From NCBI GenBank assembly GCA_963920525.1, contig OY986435.1:179336266-179400265 (forward strand): a stretch of 64,000 nucleotides of DNA. The letters run 5' to 3'. The first letter of the stretch is position 1. Each line of letters starts with the position of its first letter. Below, piece after piece: positions 23,860 to 34,069 of the stretch. Below the pieces are notes generated by a model that saw only the letters and a program-made list of their open reading frames with translations, was not told where the DNA came from and ran no database searches. A program made the translations under genes and the position numbers. This stretch comes from Dichetophora obliterata. Lineage: Eukaryota; Arthropoda; Insecta; Diptera; Sciomyzidae.

Positions 23860-25960
23860 CTTGATGTCGTTTTTAATACTTTTCTACCAACTTCTATCAT
23901 GGCCATTATTTGTTTATTTAAAGTATTATGATGTCTAATTTCCATTACGGGGGATGCCAATTGTGCCCACTGTTGACTTAGATTTCTGTAGTCAAACTAC
24001 TTATGCGGCGATTTAATATTGAGGGTTAAATTTTTGACTCTCGTCACGTTTTTGTGTGCATTAGCAATGATGTGGCATATAGAGTGTAAGTGTGTTCAGA
24101 AGAAATTTTGAGAGGGAAAAATTTTGAGGTTTTTTTAATTAATTATTTAATTTGATTAGGGTTCATAGATTTTTTTATATGAAATATAATTAGGCTTTCC
24201 AAACGTCAGGACTTAGTCCGGATTGTCCGAAATTTTCATCTCTGAGCGGACTTGGACCCAAGAAATCAAAAAAATTATAAAATATCTTTCCTAGGAAAAA
24301 TTCTAGATTAATTAATTTATTGTTGAATTATTGTTGCGTTATTACATTTATTTAAAGTATTTTCTCTTTTAAAATACATATTTTTTATTATATATAAAAT
24401 TCGGTGAATATAAATTGAATACATACTTATTTATTGTTTTTTGTTCCTACTAATTGTTAGGTATCAAAGGAGATAAGAAAAGAAATCATCAGCTTTTAAC
24501 TCAATAAAGTAAGAAACTTTGCTGGAAACTTTTTCGTAAATAACATGGTTTGTACAAGCGTAGCTGAAATATAGCCAAATTGTGGATGCAATCCATCTAT
24601 TTGCAGTCTTGTGCCTAAAATTCTACTGTCGATTCTAATTTTTTTTTTGTTTTAAGTAGTTACCAACAATAGCCAGTGAGAGAAAATAAAATAGAAGATA
24701 AAAAAAGAAAAAATAAAAAAAATGTCTAACTAATGTAAAAATGTTGTAAAAAATAATATCGCCCTCGAACCCCAGCAATCGGAAAAGGGTCTGGACTTGT
24801 GGCAGATAGAATGTAGGTGTGTTTAGAAGTAATGTTGAAAGGGAAAAGTTAATAGGACCAGCTCAGACATTTGACCTAACTAGGATTCATAAATTTTTCA
24901 ATATAAGCCATAATATAAACTATATAATTTTTTGAATGGGGACCCCACAATAGACCCCTTACAATAGATGCATTTTTTTATGCCAAAAAGAGCAAATCAT
25001 AGACATATATTTTTTTGTTTTAGTTTCAATGGTCTTACAAACTATTAAAATCAGTATTACCAATTGAAGCACTAACAAATGACAGAGGAAAAATTTAAAC
25101 TAACAGACCATGGCAGAATAACCAGGTAGATGCAATTCGGAGAGCAAAAAACGAGAGAGCAAAACATTGGCTTAACTATAATGTCACTATTGACAATTTA
25201 TGTTTATTCGTTCAGCCATAGGGATGTTTAATTTACTTGTAACCGTATAAATCAATTGAGTACCCAGATTTTATGTATGAACATGTAGAAAAAGTAAACA
25301 AAAATCTTAAAAATTTTATAAAATGAGCCGTGTTTTAAGATATAATATATAACTAATTGTAGTTTTGCCTTAAATGAAGCAAATGAAAGTTTACTTTTAA
25401 TATAATTTTCATTCGACTACTTATTTCGATTGTTCGGTAACCAATTAATTTGTAAAGCTATGTACGGCTTCTTTAAACTGTCAAAATATATTTTGACAAG
25501 TGAAATTTCTGTTTGAAAAAATTAAATTTATTTAATGAAATCGACGATTGTTTGTTTATTTGCCAACAATTGATGAATTGTTTTGGAATTATCGCGACGG
25601 GAGGAAGTTATAGGGTGTCCAGTAAAGCCGTTGTCAAACCTGAGTTGTCGTTAAACATTTGCAGTTACCGCAATTGAAATACTCAAGATAAACTGCTTGG
25701 GAGTACATGCTATTTACGTTTAAGTCCACCGGAATGGAAACGGATGTGCTAAATTCAAGAAACAATCTTAAAATAATTATGTGTATTGTGTTGCAAGTAA
25801 TTGTGCTCTGTGTAATTTTCAAATTGTAATGTTTAAAATGTAATTAATAACTTGCTGGGACTTTGAAAAAATAAATTAAATTAATTGTCCTTAAGATTGC
25901 AGCTACGTTTTTAATTCGATTCGATCGGCAATAAGTAATATGCGAAATTACTACATTAAA
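23860..25960. other. No gene; one diverged direct repeat
   Basis: A block of about 120 bp at 24069-24190 is repeated in the same orientation at 24797-24920 (first 52 bp roughly 80% alike, around TGTGGCAKATAGARTGTA), about 730 bp apart. Nothing else is recognised. Confidence 0.5.
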
Positions 25961-26120
25961 GGCCGTTTTCTCAATGTCGGGAGAGCACTAATCGGAACTT
26001 TGACCGGCTGTTAGCAAGAAAGCATTTTCTCAATGTTCGGTTAGGTCTTAAGTGCCGGTTAAGTTAATGGCAAGTTGAAGTTCCGGTTAGTTGCTAATCG
26101 GAAGAACAGCTGTGTAGTGC
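25961..26120 (+). mobile_element. Solo end of MITE family B
   Basis: Starts GGCCGTTTTCTCAATGTCGG and continues through AAGCATTTTCTCAATGTTCG, AAGTGCCGGTTAAGTTAA and TTAGTTGCTAATCGGAAGAA. It matches the reverse complement of 33151 down to about 32990. No opposite end is found nearby, so it is a truncated copy. Confidence 0.7.
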
Positions 26121-26129
26121 AAAAAATAA

Positions 26130-27780
26130 TTATATATTTTATAATTAAGAATTCATTATAATTGATAATCATCCAATAAAAAAGTCAAAATTGATATCAT
26201 TTTCAAAGCAGCTCATTTTGACATTATAATTACGCCTTTGTTATTGTTTTGTTGTCGGAGAGAGCGTATTTCTAGTGTAGTTGGAATTTATTTATATATA
26301 TTATTAAATTGGAAATCTTATTACTATAAATTTTTTATATTTTGTATTGTTATCATATATATATTAATTTCTCCATGAATATAAAACCTTAAAAATTTAA
26401 CAAATTTGACCAAGAAATTATGTGAAAAGTAATTTAAAAGTATTTTTTACTTTGTAGTGGTTTTGAAGTTGGGTTTTTTTTTTGTTAAAAAGTTTTTTCT
26501 AAATTTTTGTTGTATTGATTATAGTGTGAACGTTTTCCTTAAATTTGGCGAATTAATAATTTGCATTTTTTTTTGCATATATATTTTCTTGTTTTTGAGG
26601 CCAAATATTTTTTCCTATTTTTATATCTAAAAAAAAGTATTTCCTAGCATGAAATTTAACTATTATGTTAATATCTCTTCTATGGTAAATATTTCTATAA
26701 AACACTTCTTAAAAACAATTTTTAAGTCAATTGAGACCCATCGAATGGCTAACTCGGAAACCCTAAATTTTAGTATAACATATTTGTCTTTTTTCCTAAA
26801 TTTTTTTTGGGAGATCTTGACAACCGTATGTAACTTTTGAGACTTCTTAGAATGTGAAATTCGAGAAAGCAATCATAATTCGCTACTCCCTATTGTCCAT
26901 ATCTCAACAGCTTACATCATATAAGTGAAAAAGAATAAATTTTGCCTTTTGGGGGTCTATTGTTTTGATATGGTGGTGGATCTAGGTAAATTTTGTTGTT
27001 GAAAGACTCTATTTGTTTTTTTAAGGGGATGATTTTTTGCCAACACATAATATTACATTTCTCAATGGTTTGCAGAGTAAAGCTATGCTAAAATAAAGTA
27101 TTTTTGAAAAACGTAAAAATAAGGCTGAAAAACGGGGGTGGGTGATGGAAGTATGAAAGACAATTTTTGATCAACTTATAACAAACATCTTTGCCATATA
27201 CAAAAATCGCGTACCACTTTAAGTTTTGACGATTCAAGTTGATTTCTCTTAGGAGAATTTTTTGACCTTGAATCACGGTTTTCTCAAAATCCTAATGTGA
27301 TGAAAAAATTTGGGTGCCAGATTCGTGATAAGGAGTCCAGAAATAATTGAAAACATTTGTCGGTTTCTAACTCACGTTTTAGCTGTCGCACCGTGTTAAA
27401 AGTATAATTTTCTTAGTACAGCCAACTTTTTTATTTTTAAAGATATGTTTATGTTTTTGGTGTTATTGAAAAAAAAAAAAATTGAATAAATTACAAAATT
27501 TATTATCACAAGAAATCTCATTTATTACGCAAAATTCGGAGAAATTTGCACTCAAAGTTGAAATTTAGTAGTTTGAACCGATTGATAAACTAAAGCGTCG
27601 ATACTTACGACTGCTGGGAAGGAATTGCTGATTTCGAATCTGCTGTTAGAAGTTCGATCCCGAAAACCCTGTGATTGGAAAAGTGGTATTCTGCTGGCAT
27701 TCCTAATTAGTTCGTTAGAAAACTTTATATTCCGGAATTGACATCCACAGTCCTAATATGCGTTTCACGGCATTCGGAAT
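26130..27780. other. No gene recognised
   Basis: AT-rich. An isolated B-box-like phrase (AAGTTCGATCCCG) is at about 27650, inside an otherwise unremarkable stretch. Open frames at 26649-26872 overlap on both strands and look like chance. Confidence 0.45.
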
Positions 27781-27860
27781 TAGGCGGCCTCGGAATTCAG
27801 TATTCGACCTTAATTTACACGTGCAGTTTCAATGATGACATTTTATGGGCGCTGAACAAG
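27781..27860 (-). repeat. Reverse copy of the 7.2-kb 126-bp repeat unit
   Basis: The reverse complement of about 27785-27850 reads CCCATAAAATGTCATCATTG, then AAACTGCACGTGTAAATT and GGTCGAATACTGAATTCC. It matches the tandem unit at 7267-7320 almost base for base, and shows that the unit is dispersed. Confidence 0.7.
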
Positions 27861-27869
27861 GGGGCGTGG

Positions 27870-29095
27870 CAGAAACGCGCTGGTTTTTAGCTATGTTTAA
27901 TAGGTTTGGCCGATTTGATGAAATTGAGTTTTTCTGTGTATTCGTGTAAAATAAAACGAGCCCTCACTCATTTTGAGTTTTTGGGACGAATCCTCCACCC
28001 AATAGTTTTGTATACAATATAGTTTTGTAATTATTATCCCTCATCCTTTTTAAGGGGACACTACACATCTGGATTTTTTAAAAATGAAATTTTTAAAATG
28101 TAAATTTTTTTAAGAAGAAACAAGATAACTTATTGAAACTTTGCATATTTATTTTTACTAGTATCGCCTGTGGCCGAAATTCGACGAAATTTCTGAAATT
28201 TCTATCGTTTTTTTTTTCTCATTCTGACGCAATGACCTTGATTTAAGAAAATTTATTATTCTAAAAAAATTTTAAGGTTCAAATTATCGCAATAATTTTG
28301 ATATCAAAATAGCCGAAATTTTTAAAAATATTATCTGTAAAAACAATACCCAAAAAAACCCATTTCGTACACCGTTATTTTTCTAAACCAGGACTTTTTT
28401 ATACAAAAATACGTTGTACTGAGTAAATCTATAGCTTTCGAGATATCGTCATAATTTTGATGTCAAAAGAAAGGAAATTTTTGAAAATTTACTTTTTTAA
28501 GAAATTTTACTATCACAATTTATGTATATTCACACTTGTAACATAAAAAAATACTTATTGTAGGATATCCATAAGAGATGGCGCAAAATGTCGAAAGTAT
28601 TTTTTGCACACCTTATCAATGCCTAAAATTCCCTCTTGCATTATATTCTTCCTTCTGTTACAGTTTAGCTTTTATTTAATAAATGCTCTTTTTACGCTCA
28701 TATTTCAGGTCGAAGGTCTCCAATCTAAAATGTTATCACACTGTGCAGGCAGATCTTTCATTTAATACCTCATTCACCTTTCTACCTCTTCTTAGCCCTG
28801 AAATTCCTTACTAAGAATACTACAAACTTTCAACGTTAATATTTCGGGTCAGAGGTCATAAATTTAAAACCTAAAATGATTCTGCACATAAAGAGCGCAG
28901 AAGCTTTTGAATGATATAAGTTTCATGGCTCTTATTCTAAAATTAATATCGAAAAGTGTACGACAACATTTGATGTTTGCCTATTAATATATAAGATGTA
29001 AAAATAATATACAAAAAACATTTTTTTTTATTTTTCCAGCTTGTTTTTTTTTGATACCATGAAACGTTATGAAAATATCGCATAATTAAATAAAA
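27870..29095. other. No gene recognised
   Basis: AT-rich. A phrase AAGGGGACACTACACATCTGG at about 28051 looks like a transposon end, but no inverted partner was found. Two weakly similar phrases (AGGTCGAAGGTCTC, GGGTCAGAGGTCAT) lie about 140 bp apart near 28710 and 28850. Confidence 0.4.
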
Positions 29096-29505
29096 ATCCA
29101 AGGGGACGAAAAAATGTTCTGCTTCAGATGAGCTTTGGACCCGGAAACATTAAGAAGCATATTAAGAAAACATGCTTTTAATGGACGAAAAGCAAGGAAG
29201 AAACCGTACATGAGCAAGGCCAACAAAAAGGAGCGAATGCATTTTGCAAAAAAACACATTAATAAAGATTTTGCATAACAGTTTTATTTACAGACGAAAG
29301 CCAGATTTAAATGAAGTCGAACATGTGTGGCGTTACTTGGAGACAAATTTAAAAAAACACCACGTTTAGAAAAAATCAGATCTTATTGCAGCTTTGAAAG
29401 TGGAATGGGAGAACATACCAGTTTAATTTTGTCGTAAATGGATGAAATCCATGCCATATCAGTTAAGAGCAGTTATAAAACAAAAGGGACTGCCAACAAA
29501 ACATT
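29096..29505 (+). pseudogene. Tc1-like transposase relic with internal deletion
   Basis: Plus-strand reading gives an AT-hook-like PRGRKN, then FGPGNIKKHIKKTCF, NGRKARKKPYMSKANKKERM and HFAKKHINKDF, ending at the first catalytic block FTDESQ. It then jumps directly to DLNEVEHVWRYLETNLKKHH, which holds the third acidic residue, and to the C-terminus AALKVEWENIP / MPYQLRAVIKQKGLPTKH. The region with the second aspartate is deleted. Stops and frame changes remain. Inverted terminal repeats were not found. Confidence 0.85.
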
Positions 29506-29509
29506 AAAA

Positions 29510-30032
29510 TATAAAAATAAAACAAGCAATAATTATAGTTAAATTGCATTTTTACATATAATTTTTTTGCCAATGGAGACTCTTCATTAAAGTCACTTCT
29601 GTAAATACATATCTTAATCGTTGTAAATCGTTGTAAACGTTCCTTTAAGCTATTTTTTATTTAAAACAAGCTTTTTGAAAATCCACTTAACTCCTACTAG
29701 GAACTTGTATAAAACTTATACTTATACTTAATTATTGATGTGCATAAGTTTTACCAAAACATATTCGATTAAAAATATAAATAACATATGCCAAAACTCG
29801 ACTCATTATTAGAACGGCTAAAAGTTCGAAAATGAGCATTGAATGAATGCGTATGATATTGTCAATAAAACAGTCAATATAAAATATTTATAAAAATGTA
29901 GTTTTTTAAAAACGTAGTTCTTCAAGATTCGATGTTCTTCAAACAATACTTTAAATAAGTTTTATGAAACTTTCTTAAAGTTTTAATGACATCTATTTCA
30001 TTAAAAGTTTTTAATCTCAAAACAAGACATGT
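29510..30032. other. No gene recognised
   Basis: AT-rich sequence between the Tc1 relic and a small inverted-repeat element. No motif seen. Confidence 0.4.
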
Positions 30033-30204
30033 GGGCCCCCTTAAACGATACTACATGTCGGATGGTCCTGCTGTAATGTCATCACACATGCAGTATCGTT
30101 TGTGTCCAAAAAATCAAGTCGGACGAACATTTCCGATGGAAGACAAACATTTTTGACTTTTTGCTAAGTCTATCCGACATGTGCCATCGTTTGTATGCGT
30201 GTCC
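30033..30204. mobile_element. Small MITE-like element
   Basis: The left end contains AAACGATACTACATGTCGGA. The right end, inverted, reads GGACACGCATACAAACGATG and GCACATGTCGGA. A third inverted block, CAGTATCGTTTGTGTCC, lies at about 30091. It is non-coding, about 170 bp. Confidence 0.5.
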
Positions 30205-30891
30205 ATTCAAGAAAATATATTTTTTATTCGATTAAAATTTTTCAGAGGAGCTCAACTCGCGGCAAGACTGACGAACGTAACAAATGTTTAATTTTGATGC
30301 GAATTTTTTTGACTTTACAAAAATTTAGTGGAATCTTGGAATAGTTAAAGTGAAATATATAAAAATAAATGTTCAAAACAATCTTTCACGCGATGTTAAC
30401 TCTTTGACAGCTAAATAATAATAAAGTATATCCAACATGTACAACCATGATGAAATTAGGAAATTAAAATATGAAAATGAAAACTAAAAAATAAAGTTCT
30501 TTTTAATTTTTAAAAGCCTTAAAGTTGAAAAATTCATATCTTAGAGGAATTTCAGACAGAATATGTATTGTAGATAAAAAATAATAAAAACTTGTTTTAA
30601 TTTTGGATACTAGCTCTATTTTTTTTAGCCAACAGAGTGTTAAAAAAGATAATCGCTGGTAACTTTGGTTCCCATGGAAAAAACATGGGAAAAAAATAAT
30701 TTTTTAAATTATAACATATTCTTAGACGACCATTTATTCCTTTATTCAATACTATTCCACAAACTTCGAATAAACTTAGATGGTATAGCTTATTTAACCA
30801 TTAAGTGGTGACCAAGAGGCTCACAGTCGCGATTTTCCAGAATCTAATGATTTCCCCCTGCGTTAAGGAGCACAGTAAACATTACTTTTAG
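30205..30891. other. No gene recognised
   Basis: AT-rich sequence. A low-quality open reading continues backwards from the segment at 30892 to about 30760, with stops. Confidence 0.4.
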
Positions 30892-31206
30892 TTGCTTAAC
30901 TATCATGAAGAAAGAATAAGTCTTTCAGAATGGAACAACAACGAGAACTTTCAAAAGTGCAAAAAATTTTGCAGCCAACTAAAGGTCGTCAATGATGTCG
31001 CCGAACAAGGGGTTTCTTTAATACATGAGTATAATTTAGCACATACCAACAGGAAAAACAAGACCTTCTCTAGGGCGTTCATAAACACCGAAAATTATTT
31101 CCAAATGCCAATAAAAAACACTTTTTTAAGGATTAAAGAATTTGATCAACGTAAAAGTTTTTTCTGCGGCAATTATAATAGTAAATATAATTATATTACA
31201 ATATAA
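30892..31206 (+). pseudogene. Fragment of an unidentified element-type protein
   Basis: The best-conserved part is SLSEWNNNENFQKCKKFCSQ followed by LKVVNDVAEQGVSLI. I recall a multicopy arthropod open-frame family with a similar VVND-AERGV-LI phrase, but cannot name its superfamily. The frame starts without ATG, upstream sequence carries stops, and the C-terminal part is degenerate AT-rich sequence. It lies just outside the hAT relic at 31345 and may be an older neighbour. Confidence 0.4.
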
Positions 31207-31601
31207 TAAGAATTAAAAAAAAATGAAAATTGAAAATAAGTAAGTAACAAGGTTTTCTTTCCACTTTATGCAATCTATCAGTATTTTCTAATTACCAAAT
31301 CGTGGGCGTGGGGTTTTACAGTCCCCCCATAAAACCTGTAAGAAAAAATTCAAGTACAAGTATAAGTACAAGTACCTAGGTACTTAAAAAATAAGTACTA
31401 AGTATAAGTACTTCCATACTTATACTTGAAATTTTCCTACTAACTTTAATTACTTACTTTAATTTGTTAAGTACTTGGTGAATTTTGTACAACATTGTTT
31501 CAAAAAAAAAAAAAAAATGCATGCGTTTGTTAAACATTTCAGCAACTTTTTATTATTTTTAATTGTAAAAAAATGAGTTAAAAAAACCCTTAAAATATCG
31601 T

Positions 31602-31787
31602 TTAAAGTTTATTAGTGTTGGCCTTCATCAAAACTGATTTTTTAAAAGAAAATTCTGTTAGAGATTGTCTTCTGGGACTGTAAACAAAGCCAGCCAATGA
31701 AAACAAACGCTCCACTGGAGCGGAAGATGTAGGAGGTGTGTTTATCTTGATTGATAAGTCCTTCATAAGAGGGTAACCTTGCAACAT
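31602..31787 (-). pseudogene. hAT transposase C-terminal dimerisation domain
   Basis: A 61-codon segment with the diagnostic hAT C-terminal motif: NTPPTSSAPVERLFSLAGFV followed by SPRRQSLTE and KKSVLMKAN. This region mediates transposase dimerisation. The upstream RNase-H-like catalytic part is absent, lost or cut off by the piggyBac-like insertion starting at 31931. The stop is at 31602. Confidence 0.9.
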
Positions 31788-31930
31788 CTCAAAATAGGAA
31801 GATTTATAATTGATGCAATTAAAAAATTACTATTCTACAATTTTGTTATTGTTTATTGCGACATTGTATATATAAAACTATTGCGCTACACGTTAAAGAA
31901 GCAATAAACAAATATATGAACCAAATATCT

Positions 31931-33607
31931 TTAACCCTAGTGAGATAACGTTATTTTCTACCCCTGAAAAGATAGGGATACGTCTGAATGACTTATCTCC
32001 TTTTTGCGGCATTTAAGGATGTAATAAAAACAAATACTACTAAGTTTTTAATTGAGATCATTTATTTCATTGAATTTAAGTCAAATAAAGTATATATAAA
32101 CATGCAATAATAGATAACATAAAGCAAATAGTAAAATTAATTTTGTTTTACAAAAAATAATAAAAATTAGGCATTCTTTACGTAAGAACACAAATTGACT
32201 TTTAAATCTGAATTAATTAAAAATTTTCCACTTCATTTGCACAAAAATGCATCAAATAATGGTTCAAAACACAAAAAACTAAAATCGAGCAAGTTTATAT
32301 GCAAGTATTGCAAACTTGATTTTGGTGATCTTAACACAGAGGTGTTTCACATTCGACGCATACCTTTACCTATTTTCGACAGACAGAAATGACAGTATTA
32401 TCTTTTTTTATGTTTTGGCTGACCTGCACTGCCTTCACGATCACTATTAGTATCATCTGGATAGGCCTATGGAATAGCACTGCTTCCTCCAGCGCTATCG
32501 AATGTGTTTTGTAAGGCAATTTGAATGTTGCTTCGCAAAGTTCTTAACAATGAAATAATTTTAAGGACCGTTTTCTCAATGTCCGGTTAGCAAAGCTCTT
32601 AACCGGGAGTTAGCTAACCGTACGATAACTTTAAAAACAATTTCGTTTTCACCAAGTGTCGGTTAAGTAACTGTCGGTTAAGTCATTAATTGTGAATTTT
32701 TCAATTGTGAATAAGCTAAACTGCTGTATCAGCTGTTTACGCTTGTTTGTCATTTTATTTTTGATGAACAAGTTGTAAATATCTAACAAGGATTAATTAA
32801 TAAATAATTTAAAAATGCAACAGAGTGCCGAACTTCAGTGCATATTAAGAAAGTGCATTACTCTTCCACGTAATCACGCCTATGCGCATATGTCCTTTTT
32901 ATGTTTTGGATCGAGTTCAAGTAAAAAAAAAAACCAAATCCTCGAAATTCTATCCATTTTTAATTATAAAATATATAATTATATTTTACGCTATACAGCT
33001 GTTCTTCCGATTAGCAACTAACCGGAACCTCCACTTGCCGTTAACTTAACCGGCACTTAAAACCTAGCCGAACATTGAGAAAATGCTTTTTTGCTAACTG
33101 CCAGTTAAAGTTCCGATTAGTGCTTAACCGGACATTGAGAAAACGGCTCTTTTTTTCATCCAGAGTTTTCTTAACGATGACGAAAGCACCTTTAGATAAT
33201 CTTTACGGCGTAAGGACTTTTTATTGATACTTATCATGTTATGCTGATATATGATATATCACATAACTGTAGATGACATGTTTTAAACAAATAAAAATTA
33301 AAAAACAAGAATAAAACATTAATATAGTGAAACAAAACACAAAAAGTGCTAATAAAAAATTTATACAATATGCAATTTAGAAACTAAAAAGTAACAAAAG
33401 ATAATGCTACGTCTTTTTGACGTACGTTATGATCATAACTCAGAAAAAAACAAACTCACCTCAAACAAACAATAACCTATAAAGAGCTGCAGCTACTGCC
33501 TGAGTAAACTAAGCGTGCGAAGTTGCTCCGAAAACAAATGAAAGACTAAGAGCGTAACAGAAAAAATGAATACGTCATTTCGACGTGCGTTATCTTACTA
33601 GGGTTAA
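31931..33607. mobile_element. piggyBac-like element (non-autonomous)
   Basis: TTAA + CCCTAGTGAGATAACG (31931) pairs with CGTTATCTTACTAGGG + TTAA (ending 33607). The TTAA target duplication and CCCTAG terminus are hallmarks of piggyBac. Just inside the right end is GACGT/ACGTC, as in piggyBac subterminal sequence. Its own content is about 1.1 kb after removing the nested family-B element. The minus-strand reading near 32400-32500 (GGSSAIP, AYPDDTNSDREGS) may be remains of an acidic N-terminus, but no catalytic motif is visible. Confidence 0.8.
32563..33151. mobile_element. MITE family B, two-ended copy
   Basis: The left end CCGTTTTCTCAATGTCCGGT (about 32568) and the right end (inverted CCGTTTTCTCAATGTCCGGT) match over about 20 bases or more, then share GGTTAG-type subterminal repeats. 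It contains a chance-like open stretch (32815-33021). It sits inside the piggyBac-like element, making it the youngest layer here. A partial copy is at 25961. Confidence 0.8.
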
Positions 33608-34069
33608 TTGAGTCTCAGCATTGCCAGGCAAATTTTTTTACGGGTCAAATTTAGTATCCAATGTACTAGAATTTAGTATAAATTGCATTAAAAGCAAAAA
33701 ATGATACAGAATTGTTTTCAAATTTAAACAAAAAGCTTAAAAGAACGCGGCAATATTTCTTTGGCTTAAATTTTAATATAGCAAAGTTTTAATTATGAGC
33801 TTGTTTTTGCAAAGTTTAAATATTAAACCGCAAGGTTTAAAAATATGCAGTAATATTTTAGTGGGACTAAAATTAAGTCCAAGATTTTTAACCGTGTAAT
33901 TAAAAAATTTTAATGTTAGTGTTGCCAAAGTACTCAACAAAGTACTACAGAAATACTTGACAGTACAGTACTTGCACTTGAAAATTTCAAGTATAAGTAT
34001 GGAAGTTCTTGTACTTGGTACTTGTTTTTTAAGTACCTAGGTACTTGTACTTACACGATACTGATTAAA

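Larger units (their letters stand above)
31345..34065 (-). mobile_element. hAT relic with long inverted repeats, hosting nested elements
   Basis: The left block 31351-31436 (AAGTACAAGTACCTAGGTAC ... AAGTATGGAAG inverted) is reverse-complementary to 33980-34052. Each contains the palindrome AAGTACCTAGGTACTT. A hAT C-terminal domain lies just inside the left block on the minus strand. TAGTGTTGCCAAAGTACT at 33917, itself typical of a hAT tip, points towards the right block, so the true outer tips are uncertain. A piggyBac-like element (31931-33607) splits the body. Confidence 0.65.

Noticed and set aside
24940..26970. 2-kb element bounded by CACAATAGACCCC and its inverse
   Set aside because: Only about 12 bases match and nothing continues inward; probably coincidence.
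27645..27665. tRNA gene suggested by AAGTTCGATCCCG
   Set aside because: The B box alone is present; no cloverleaf or A box at proper distance.
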